Shown here piece by piece: positions 8,133-13,428 of a stretch of DNA of 13,428 nt. The notes beneath the pieces were generated by a model, which did no database searches, was not told where the DNA came from, and worked only from the letters and a program-made list of their open reading frames with translations. Source of the DNA: Rhodospirillaceae bacterium (GTDB taxonomy: Bacteria > Pseudomonadota > Alphaproteobacteria > Rhodospirillales > Rhodospirillaceae); assembly GCA_016937315.1 (NCBI GenBank), contig JAFGWD010000131.1, positions 1 to 13,428 of the forward strand, given 5' to 3'. Position numbers and translations under genes: made by a program. Each line of letters opens with the position of its first letter. Positions within the stretch are counted from its first letter, which is position 1.

Positions 8133-8185
8133 AACCAGCACGTTGGTTTTGAACGGAAAAGGGTGGCTTTTAAGCCGCCCTTTTT
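8131..8185. terminator. Terminator between porin 2 and the facing thiE-like gene
   Basis: AAAACCA/TGGTTTT (8131-8150) overlaps the porin 2 stop. It is followed by GGGTGGCT (8161-8168) paired with AGCCGCCC (8173-8180), with one wobble pair and a TTTA loop. Five Ts follow on plus. On minus the same stem is followed by TTTT (8160-8157), so it can end both convergent genes. The T-run touches the stop codon of the minus-strand gene. Confidence 0.88.
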
Positions 8186-8838
8186 CATGGGGTGGAAATG
8201 TCTAAAACCCAATCAATGCCAGCAAGGCCCACACACCGGGTCGATATCAAGCGATGTGCTGTGGTCGGGGAGAGTCCACCCAGGGCATAGACTGCGACCG
8301 ATGCCTCGCGAGCCCACAAACGAAAGCGCGTGATGCCAATAAAGGGAGCTCCGGGATGACTGTTGGTCGAAAAAACCGGCGAGACCAGAACTGCGTCAAC
8401 GCCGGCCACCGCGCAGGCCCGAATCGCACGCGGGCTGTGGGCAGCGGCAATCAAAAGAGCGCGGGGACGGCGGTACCGCCATATTCGGGCTTGACGCCCA
8501 CGGGTTGCGGCGTTGTCTTTCAGGTGCAGGCCGTCGGCGTGTAAGCGCAAAGCCTCTCTTGCGGTCCCGGCCCAGAAAAACAGAACCCGTGCATCGCGGC
8601 AGGCTGTGCGTAAGCGGCGGCCTTGGGACAGGGTGCTGCTGCGACGGATCAAGGCGTAACCGTGCGGAAGTCTCGACAGCCGCGACGCCGGATCGGGCAG
8701 CCGAACAGGGTCGCTCATCGCCAACAAACAAGGCAGGGGTCGTGCCTGTGTTTGGGCCTGGTTTCGAGCATTGAGCTGGGCAGCGACGGTTGATATGGTG
8801 CGCAACGCATAAGGTCCGAGGAGAAGAATCGTGTCCAT
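8185..8838 (-). CDS. ThiE/TenI-family protein (putative thiamine-phosphate synthase-like)
   Basis: From the ATG at 8838 the product has 217 residues, the usual size for the ThiE/TenI TIM-barrel family. Landmarks are LLAMSDPVRLPDP (38-50, in place of the common LMTD start), HADGLHL (100-106, compare ADGVHLGQ in ThiE), AAHS (131-134), SPVFSTNSHPGAP (153-165), VYALGGLSP (183-191) and GLAGIDW (204-210). ThiE joins HMP-pyrophosphate and thiazole phosphate to make thiamine phosphate. Here the phosphate-binding loop, normally GPIF.T.TK, reads SPVFSTNSHPGAP, and the Q of VHLGQ is K, so synthase activity is not certain; a TenI-like or other role is possible. The start is unclear: 8838 lacks a ribosome site, and later starts (a TTG near 8802, an ATG at 8721) are possible. 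It faces porin 2 and is divergent from, and overlaps, the yggS-like gene. Confidence 0.8.
   Translation of the reverse strand: MDTILLLGPYALRTISTVAAQLNARNQAQTQARPLPCLLAMSDPVRLPDPASRLSRLPHGYALIRRSSTLSQGRRLRTACRDARVLFFWAGTAREALRLHADGLHLKDNAATRGRQARIWRYRRPRALLIAAAHSPRAIRACAVAGVDAVLVSPVFSTNSHPGAPFIGITRFRLWAREASVAVYALGGLSPTTAHRLISTRCVGLAGIDWVLDISTP
8818..8823 (+). promoter_or_regulatory. Ribosome binding site favouring a GTG start
   Basis: GAGGAG lies seven bases before the GTG at 8831 but 13 bases before the in-frame ATG at 8837. Spacing therefore favours GTG as the start of the yggS-like gene. Confidence 0.65.
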
Positions 8839-9496
8839 GACTATCGCGGAAAACATGAACGCCGTGAAGCTGCGAATCGGTGATGCTGCCGTTGAGGCTG
8901 GGCGAGATCCGGCCTCTGTGCGGTTGGTTGTGGTGTCCAAAACCCATCCGGTGGAGGTTATCGTTGACGCATTGGAAACCGGACATCGATGTTTTGGTGA
9001 AAACCGCGTGCAGGAAGCGGAAGCCAAATGGCCGGACTTACGTGCCCGCTATCCTGGCCTTGAATTGCACTTGATTGGCCCGCTGCAAAGCAATAAGGCC
9101 CGAGAGGCAATGGCTTTGTTCGATGTCATCCAAACACTGGATCGGCCAAAGCTTGCCGAAACCTTTGTGCGCCTGCGGGATGAGGGCGTTGCTTTGCCGC
9201 GTCTCTTTGTGCAGATCAATACCGGATGTGAACCACAAAAAGCCGGGGTTTTGCCCACCGAGGCTGATGCTTTTCTGGGGCGCTGTGCCGAAGAATGGAG
9301 ATTACCAATTGCGGGATTGATGTGTATTCCTCCCGTCGATCAGGAGCCGTCTCCCCACTTTGCGTTGTTGCGTAAAATCGCAGAACGCCATGGCATCACG
9401 GGGTTAAGCATGGGGATGAGTGATGATTACCCTGTGGCGGTTGCCCTGGGTGCGACGATGGTGCGGGTTGGCTCGGCGATTTTTGGCGCACGGTAA
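8831..9496 (+). CDS. YggS-family pyridoxal-phosphate homeostasis protein
   Basis: A 221-residue member of the YggS/PLPBP (YBL036C) family. These are alanine-racemase-fold proteins that bind pyridoxal 5'-phosphate and buffer its level in the cytoplasm without known catalysis. Visible motifs, counting from the GTG: VVVSKTHP with the PLP-binding lysine at 37, FGENRVQEAEAKW (55-67), HLIGPLQSNK (80-89), QINTG (128-132), GLMCIPP (162-168), LSMGMSDDY (192-200, phosphate-binding turn) and VRVGSAIFG (211-219). Length and motif order are standard for the family. The first codons overlap the minus-strand thiE-like gene, sharing the tetramer CATG at 8836-8839 if both predicted starts hold. The GTG start is chosen by ribosome-site spacing. 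No terminator is evident; the hairpin TTAGGC/GCCTAA at 9511-9526 has no T-run. Confidence 0.94.
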   Translation: MSMTIAENMNAVKLRIGDAAVEAGRDPASVRLVVVSKTHPVEVIVDALETGHRCFGENRVQEAEAKWPDLRARYPGLELHLIGPLQSNKAREAMALFDVIQTLDRPKLAETFVRLRDEGVALPRLFVQINTGCEPQKAGVLPTEADAFLGRCAEEWRLPIAGLMCIPPVDQEPSPHFALLRKIAERHGITGLSMGMSDDYPVAVALGATMVRVGSAIFGAR

Positions 9497-9532
9497 GGGG
9501 CGGATCACGTTTAGGCATGGGCCTAAGGATGG

Positions 9533-10651
9533 TTATTGCGGGACACCATCCCCGATGGCCGTGGGCTCGGAAACGGTGCCGAGGCTCTTGGCGGCGCTAT
9601 ATTTGTCCAGGGCTTGGTTCATGGCGCTGTAGAACCACATGTTTTCGGTTCCAGCGGGGGTGTTGGTGGTGCCAATGGCCGCAGATTGTTTTGCAACGTT
9701 GGATGGGGTGTTGGGCTGGGCTTCACCTCCGCCATGGTCTTGTAAAACCGCTTGCACCAGGTCTGGGGTTAGGCCAGCGGCTCGCATGGCATTCTCCGAC
9801 AATCCGGGCGGAATGGCGGTGTTGCCCCGCGAGATGACGGCGGCAGATGTTTTGGTCTCAGCGCGAATCTCGTGTATTGACCGTGGAGAATCGGCATAGG
9901 CGTTGCGCCGTTTTGGTGCGGGAAAAGATTTTCCAAGCGAAGCGTCAGCGGTTTGGGCTGTCTGTGTGATCGTAGAAGGAAGGACCGGGGACCAGGGCGG
10001 CAGAATACTGTCGTCGGCCTCGGCGGTGTTGTCCGTGGTGCTGCTGCCTGGCGTGGTCTGTGCCGCTTGTGCGGCGGCAGAGGCGCTGGCACTGGCCTCT
10101 CCAGAGGCAAGAGGCATTAAGGTGGCGGCGGACAGGCTCAGGTCTTGGGGCGTTTGGGCGACGGCTTGAGCGGTGGAGATTTCGTCGTCGCGCCATCCGT
10201 CTTCCGAGGTACCATTGGCGGCAAATTGGCTGCTGTTTTCCCTTCCATCCGGTTGGCCTTCGATCATCGCCATGGCGTGTTCGCCCAGATCCTTGCCGGA
10301 AAGGCCCTCGACGGCAACGTCAACAGCGGCGGTGCTTAGGCCGATAACACCGCCGAACAACGTTCCCCCGATCAATTTCATCGCGGGCTTGATTTCATCG
10401 CCAGTGAGTTCGCGATAGATGCTGTTGACCACGGGGATATGCTGCAAGGGATTAATGACATCCAACACATCCCAAAAGCTCAATCCATCGTCGCCAAACA
10501 GAGAAAAAGACGAGTCATCGCCGGAGGCGCTCCTAGCGCTTTTATCGTCTTCCTGAATTTTCAGGGCAATCTTACCCTGCGGGCCCGACTCCAGGGTGTC
10601 CTGAGTCAAAGCGCGTGTCAGCCCTTGCGTTTGTGTGGCGTCGATGGTCAT
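9533..10651 (-). CDS. Uncharacterised 372-residue protein with conserved-looking ends
   Basis: I cannot name a function. Residues 60-83 (WDVLDVINPLQHIP then VVNSIYRELTGDE) and the following glycine-rich, hydrophobic stretch KLIGGTLFGGVIGLSTAAV (92-110) look like a conserved compact domain. I believe similar segments occur in unannotated Rhodospirillales proteins, but that is memory and not a search. Residues about 130-335 are low-complexity, rich in A, S, T, P, D and Q, and probably disordered. A short C-terminal motif, MWFYSAMNQALDKYSAAKSL (338-357), looks helical and amphipathic. There is no signal peptide. The hydrophobic stretch is too glycine-rich and too short for a sure membrane span, though shallow membrane contact is possible. 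GGAGG lies seven bases before the ATG, the best ribosome site in the window, so it is surely translated. It is downstream of ribA on the same strand and convergent with the yggS-like gene. Confidence 0.85.
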   Translation of the reverse strand: MTIDATQTQGLTRALTQDTLESGPQGKIALKIQEDDKSARSASGDDSSFSLFGDDGLSFWDVLDVINPLQHIPVVNSIYRELTGDEIKPAMKLIGGTLFGGVIGLSTAAVDVAVEGLSGKDLGEHAMAMIEGQPDGRENSSQFAANGTSEDGWRDDEISTAQAVAQTPQDLSLSAATLMPLASGEASASASAAAQAAQTTPGSSTTDNTAEADDSILPPWSPVLPSTITQTAQTADASLGKSFPAPKRRNAYADSPRSIHEIRAETKTSAAVISRGNTAIPPGLSENAMRAAGLTPDLVQAVLQDHGGGEAQPNTPSNVAKQSAAIGTTNTPAGTENMWFYSAMNQALDKYSAAKSLGTVSEPTAIGDGVPQ

Positions 10652-10776
10652 GCCTATGCCTCCGCCTTTACCGAAGCAAAGTCGGGGCCAAACAGATAGT
10701 ATCTTGAATATTATAGATATTTAAGGATCTGTCGGCGCGGGCGGACCGAGAAAAGGGGGAAAGAATTGCCGAGCAC
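10652..10776 (-). promoter_or_regulatory. Candidate promoter and AT-rich inverted repeat
   Basis: Between the ribA stop and the uncharacterised gene lies an AT-rich block (10690-10731). On minus it holds a perfect TATAAT at 10715-10710, about 58 bases before the start codon. No good -35 stands at 16-18 bases; CCGACA is 14 bases away. The -10 sits within a nine-base inverted repeat, CTTGAATAT (10703-10711) with ATATTTAAG (10717-10725), one G-T pair. A second palindrome, AGATAgTATCT (10694-10704), lies just downstream of it. This layout suggests an operator over a promoter. No ribA terminator with a T-run is visible. Confidence 0.4.
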
Positions 10777-11952
10777 TCAGAAAAGGTGACCGCCCTTGGT
10801 GCGTTTGGCTTCCAGGTAGGAGCGATTGTGGTCGTTGGAGGGAAAGACGTGCGGCACGCGCTCCACGACATCGACACCGTGACGGGACAGAGCCTCGACT
10901 TTGTTCGGGTTGTTGGTCATCAGGCGAATCTTGTCAAATCCCAATTGCCGCAGCATGGCGGCAGCGGGCAGGTAAATGCGTTCGTCATCGTCGAAGCCGA
11001 GCTGCTCATTGGCCTCCATGGTGTCGAAGCCAGCATCTTGGAGTGCGTAGGCCCGCAGCTTGTTGACCAAGCCAATACCACGGCCTTCTTGTGCCATGTA
11101 AAGCAGGACTCCGGCACCTTGTTCGCCGATTTCCTTGATTGCGCCGCGCAATTGGTCGCCACAGTCACAACGCAACGACCCCAAGAGATCGCCCGTGAAG
11201 CATTCTGAATGCAAGCGGGCCAAAACCGGAGCCCCGGCTTCTGGTTTGCCGATCACCAGGGCAAGATGTTCAATCCCTCCGTCGGAGGGACGAAAGGCGA
11301 TGACGGTGGTTTCCAAGGCATCGGCCAAGGGGACATGAGCGCGGCTGACGGGTTGCAGGCTTAATGCAAGCAAGTGTTCGTGGTGCAAAACGTCGCTGGC
11401 ATCCGCCCATAAAAGGGAAAGGGTAGCGGCATCTTCTGGATCAACGTCGATGATCGCAGCCGCAGGCATCAGGCGGGCGCGTTTCATAAGGTGAACGGCG
11501 GCAGCGGTCAGGCCCTCGGGATCAACGGCATGCACGGTAATCTGTGCTGGTGGTGGCGTTTGTCCGGCGGTGATGGGGTCGATAGCACGCATACACAGAT
11601 CGGTGATTGCGGTGATATCGCCCTCAATGGCAATCACCTTTGGCGGCTCGGCATCATCATGGGGCCACAAGCCAAGCACGACGGCGCGGCGGCCCGTCAT
11701 GGCCAAGCGCGGTGTTCCCCCAACGGTTTTGGCAAACGCAAGCAAAGGGTCTCGGCCTGCTGCTTCCAGGGCTAAAACCGCCACGGCTTTTCCAGAGGGT
11801 TTCTGCCGTAGCCCCGCAATGGCACCGCGTCGGACGTCATCGACTACACGATTGACGGACAGCAAGGCATCGTCCTCCGGCCGCCAGGACGCAGCGCCTT
11901 CGGTGGAGGGAGAGAACAAACCGGGGAAACGGGACAGCACAGGACGGGACAT
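10777..11952 (-). CDS. ribA: GTP cyclohydrolase II with degenerate N-terminal domain
   Basis: The 391-residue product carries a complete C-terminal GTP cyclohydrolase II domain (about 205-391), which opens GTP to 2,5-diamino-6-ribosylamino-pyrimidinone phosphate, the first step of riboflavin synthesis. Zinc cysteines are C251, C262 and C264 in LHSECFTGDLLGSLRCDCG. QEGRGIGLVNKLRAYALQD (288-306), the ANEQLGF block (314-320) and LMTNNPNKVEAL (344-355) are all intact. The first 200 residues resemble a decayed DHBP synthase (RibB) half. GLTAAAVHLMKRARLMPAAAI aligns with the GHTEAAVDLA..AGL.PA.VI block of RibB, but the catalytic DDEDRENEGD motif is absent, so this half is probably inactive. The start is the ATG at 11952; the frame stays open to 12411, but that part overlaps the regulator gene and is not protein-like. 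The ribosome site is weak. It is divergent from the regulator. Confidence 0.93.
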   Translation of the reverse strand: MSRPVLSRFPGLFSPSTEGAASWRPEDDALLSVNRVVDDVRRGAIAGLRQKPSGKAVAVLALEAAGRDPLLAFAKTVGGTPRLAMTGRRAVVLGLWPHDDAEPPKVIAIEGDITAITDLCMRAIDPITAGQTPPPAQITVHAVDPEGLTAAAVHLMKRARLMPAAAIIDVDPEDAATLSLLWADASDVLHHEHLLALSLQPVSRAHVPLADALETTVIAFRPSDGGIEHLALVIGKPEAGAPVLARLHSECFTGDLLGSLRCDCGDQLRGAIKEIGEQGAGVLLYMAQEGRGIGLVNKLRAYALQDAGFDTMEANEQLGFDDDERIYLPAAAMLRQLGFDKIRLMTNNPNKVEALSRHGVDVVERVPHVFPSNDHNRSYLEAKRTKGGHLF

Positions 11953-12103
11953 TATCGCTACTATCAAAAAAACCGAGGGCTGACTGTAGACAAAACCCGG
12001 AGGGGTGAAGAGCCCTGGTCCGACTTTCGCCGAGTCATTATATCTGAACTTCGCTGGAACATATGTTACCTCTGGACGGAAATGTAAAGCACCGGAGAAA
12101 CGA
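11953..12103. promoter_or_regulatory. Divergent region between ribA and the regulator gene
   Basis: The 151 bases hold no gene. On plus, a TATATC near 12041-12046 is a weak -10 candidate. A perfect ten-base palindrome, AACATATGTT (12058-12067), lies 36 bases before the regulator start and could be an operator, for instance for autoregulation, but a palindrome this short also arises by chance. I see no FMN-riboswitch features upstream of ribA; the leader would be too short. Confidence 0.3.
12094..12097 (+). promoter_or_regulatory. Ribosome binding site of the regulator gene
   Basis: GGAG lies six bases before the ATG at 12104. It decides the start against an in-frame ATG at 12005, which would add 33 residues unlike any receiver domain. 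Confidence 0.75.
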
Positions 12104-12781
12104 ATGGCGGGCCGTCGAGTTCTGATTATCGAAGACGATGCGGTTTTATGCCGGTCTTTAAGCGAGCAGATTCTGGCGCAGGATGATTTTGCTTTGGTTG
12201 AAACCGCCGCGCTTCTCGCTGAGGGTGTGGCCATCGCACAGGCAAAGCGTTTTGATGCGGTGATTGTTTCCGCTGGGATCTCGGGTGGTGGCGGCTTTGC
12301 CTTGGGGCGAGAGTTGCGGACGAGCGGCGTAATGTGGCCGCTGCTGATCCTCGGTGCCGAGGAACCCAATGGCCACGGGGTTATGAATGGGGTTTTTGAT
12401 GTTTTGGCCAAACCGTTCCGTATGGGCGTGTTGCTGGCGCGGTTGCGGGCCTTGGTTCGGGTTTTTGAAAACAGTGATGAAGCGGTTCTTACGATTGGGC
12501 CTTACACCTTTCAACCCGCGTCAAAGCACTTGGTTGAAGATGACGAGCGCATCATTCGCCTGACGGAGAAAGAAGCCTCGATCCTGAAGTATCTTTACCG
12601 GGCGGGGGACACCATGGTCTCGCGCGAGGTGCTTTTGCACGAGGTTTGGGGGTACAACCCAGCGGTTACCACCCATACCTTGGAAACCCATGTGTATCGT
12701 TTGCGTCAGAAGATTGAAAAAGATCCTTCCGACGCAAAGATTTTGGTGACCGATTCCGGGGGCTATCGTTTGGTGCCGTGA
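12104..12781 (+). CDS. OmpR-family response regulator with atypical receiver
   Basis: The 225-residue protein has a receiver-like domain (1-118) and an OmpR/PhoB winged-helix DNA-binding domain (about 128-225). The receiver keeps the acidic pocket (IIEDD, residues 8-12) and the lysine (LAKPF, K103). The phospho-acceptor aspartate is replaced: FDAVIVSAGI puts serine 56 where family members have D, and glycine 84 (LILGA) stands in for the switch T/S. The segment between beta4 and beta5 is also shorter than usual. The DNA-binding half is strongly canonical: IRLTEKEASILKYLYRA, LLHEVWGYN, THTLETHVYRLRQKIE and SGGYRLVP. It therefore probably binds DNA without classical phosphorylation. No histidine kinase is in the window, which fits an orphan regulator. 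It is divergent from ribA and convergent with the hydrolase gene, 29 bases away. Confidence 0.92.
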   Translation: MAGRRVLIIEDDAVLCRSLSEQILAQDDFALVETAALLAEGVAIAQAKRFDAVIVSAGISGGGGFALGRELRTSGVMWPLLILGAEEPNGHGVMNGVFDVLAKPFRMGVLLARLRALVRVFENSDEAVLTIGPYTFQPASKHLVEDDERIIRLTEKEASILKYLYRAGDTMVSREVLLHEVWGYNPAVTTHTLETHVYRLRQKIEKDPSDAKILVTDSGGYRLVP

Positions 12782-12810
12782 TGGATCCGGCCGCTAGAAT
12801 GGATCGTCTG

Positions 12811-13428
12811 TTATGCCGTCATTGTGAAAATCAGGCGTGGCAAGCCATCAATTTCTGCGGTGACCTTGGCTCCTTTGGCCAAGGGGCCGACGCCGCTTGG
12901 TGTTCCCGTAAAGATTAGGTCGCCGGGTTTCAACTCCACATATGTCGATAGGTTCGCGATGACTTCGGCGGCGGACCAGATCATCTGGGCAAGGGTTCCA
13001 GATTGTTTTTCCGTGCCATCAACGGACAGACGAATCTGTGCTTCGGGCGACAGATTGGCGGCGCTGCGTGGGCGGATGCGGCCAATTGGCGCGGAGGCAT
13101 CGAATCCCTTTGCCATGTCCCAGGGGCGTCCATTGGCCTTTGCTTCAGTCTGAAGATCGCGGCGTGTTAGGTCGACGCCGACCGCATAACCAAAAATCGT
13201 GGTTTCGGCTTCGGTGAGGTCAAGGTCGCGTCCGCCTTGGCCCAAGGCCAGAACCCATTCAACCTCATGATGCAGATCGGAGGTCCTGGGTGGATAGGGG
13301 ACGGCATGACCCTGAATAATCGCGTCGGCGGGTTTGGAAAAAAAGAAGGGGGGTTCGCGATCGGGGTCGGCTCCCATTTCACGGGCATGATCCGCATAGT
13401 TGCGGCCAACACAATAAATCCGGTGCAC
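12811..13428 (-). CDS. Fumarylacetoacetate hydrolase-family protein (5' end cut off)
   Basis: 205 residues of an FAH-family enzyme of the small, FAHD1-like class, which hydrolyse acylpyruvates or related beta-diketo acids with a bound divalent metal. The window starts inside the N-terminus: IYCVGRNYADHAREMG is the usual first block, and the GTG at the very edge is likely an internal valine, so only a few residues are missing. Metal ligands appear as HHEVEW (E55, E57) and GVDLTRRDLQ (D86). RPWDMAKGFDASAPIG holds the conserved lysine (107), and DLIFTGTPSGVGPL lies near the end. All the expected residues are there. The substrate cannot be told from sequence; fumarylpyruvate, acylpyruvate and oxaloacetate are all possible for this family. 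It is convergent with the regulator, and no terminator is visible in the 29-base gap. Confidence 0.92.
   Translation of the reverse strand: MHRIYCVGRNYADHAREMGADPDREPPFFFSKPADAIIQGHAVPYPPRTSDLHHEVEWVLALGQGGRDLDLTEAETTIFGYAVGVDLTRRDLQTEAKANGRPWDMAKGFDASAPIGRIRPRSAANLSPEAQIRLSVDGTEKQSGTLAQMIWSAAEVIANLSTYVELKPGDLIFTGTPSGVGPLAKGAKVTAEIDGLPRLIFTMTA

Noticed and set aside
5428..8141. Two long open frames (445 and 459 codons) on the strand opposite the porins
   Set aside because: They lie in the same relative frame against two paralogous genes and share residues only because the porins do. The composition (R, V, I, G, H rich, no domain, no ribosome site) is typical of a codon-pattern shadow.
8839..9027. 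63-residue N-terminal extension of the ThiE-like protein
   Set aside because: This part is antisense to the conserved YggS N-terminus including the PLP lysine, and the residues resemble no ThiE sequence.
12005..12103. 33-residue extension of the response regulator
   Set aside because: Receivers begin just before VLIIEDD, and the ATG at 12104 has a proper ribosome site.
11953..12411. N-terminal extension of ribA by 153 residues
   Set aside because: It overlaps the regulator gene on the opposite strand, and its P, S, T, R-rich sequence matches no RibA start. The ATG at 11952 gives a normal protein.
12782..12797. Restriction-site-like string GGATCCGGCCGC, reminiscent of a cloning linker
   Set aside because: It sits naturally between two intact convergent genes with no sequence break. 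Chance is the simpler explanation.
1..13428. CRISPR arrays, transposons, att sites, tRNA or rRNA genes
   Set aside because: Reading through both strands, I found no regularly spaced repeats, transposase or integrase motifs, terminal repeats, or cloverleaf/rRNA signatures.

Overview
The window reads as a chromosomal stretch of an alphaproteobacterium, most likely of the order Rhodospirillales. This is judged from the style of the proteins (CGFRP-type LptE, DUF3576 lipoprotein, porins of the Rhodospirillum/Rhodobacter type, an OmpR-type regulator with an HTLETHVYRLRQKIE winged helix) and from the gene order holA-lptE-leuS. It is mostly housekeeping DNA. I see no transposase, integrase, CRISPR array, phage gene, tRNA or rRNA.

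Positions 1-5104 hold a minus-strand cluster, read from high to low coordinates: a DUF3576 lipoprotein, leuS (leucyl-tRNA synthetase), lptE (LPS-assembly lipoprotein) and holA (DNA polymerase III delta subunit). Gaps are about 110, 22 and 1 bases, and the cluster ends at a hairpin with T-runs on both strands (109-138). A very stable hairpin sits between the DUF3576 gene and leuS.

Positions 5105-8185 hold two plus-strand paralogous porins in tandem. Each has its own Shine-Dalgarno site, AQA|SDP signal cleavage site and terminator, so they look like separate transcription units made by duplication. The terminator after the second porin can also serve the facing gene.

Positions 8185-9496 hold a divergent pair whose 5' ends overlap: a ThiE/TenI-type protein on minus and a YggS-type PLP-binding protein on plus. 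After that come, on minus, an unrecognised conserved-looking protein (9533-10651) and a RibA-type GTP cyclohydrolase II whose first 200 residues look like a decayed DHBP-synthase domain (10777-11952). Divergent from ribA on plus is an OmpR-family regulator whose receiver has lost its phospho-acceptor aspartate. The window closes inside a minus-strand fumarylacetoacetate-hydrolase-family gene.

Best candidates for new biology: the phosphorylation-blind regulator, the uncharacterised 372-residue protein with its AT-rich promoter/inverted repeat, the decayed RibB half of RibA, the substituted phosphate loop in the ThiE-like protein, and the hairpin ahead of leuS. I do not see a complete, unknown multi-gene system here.
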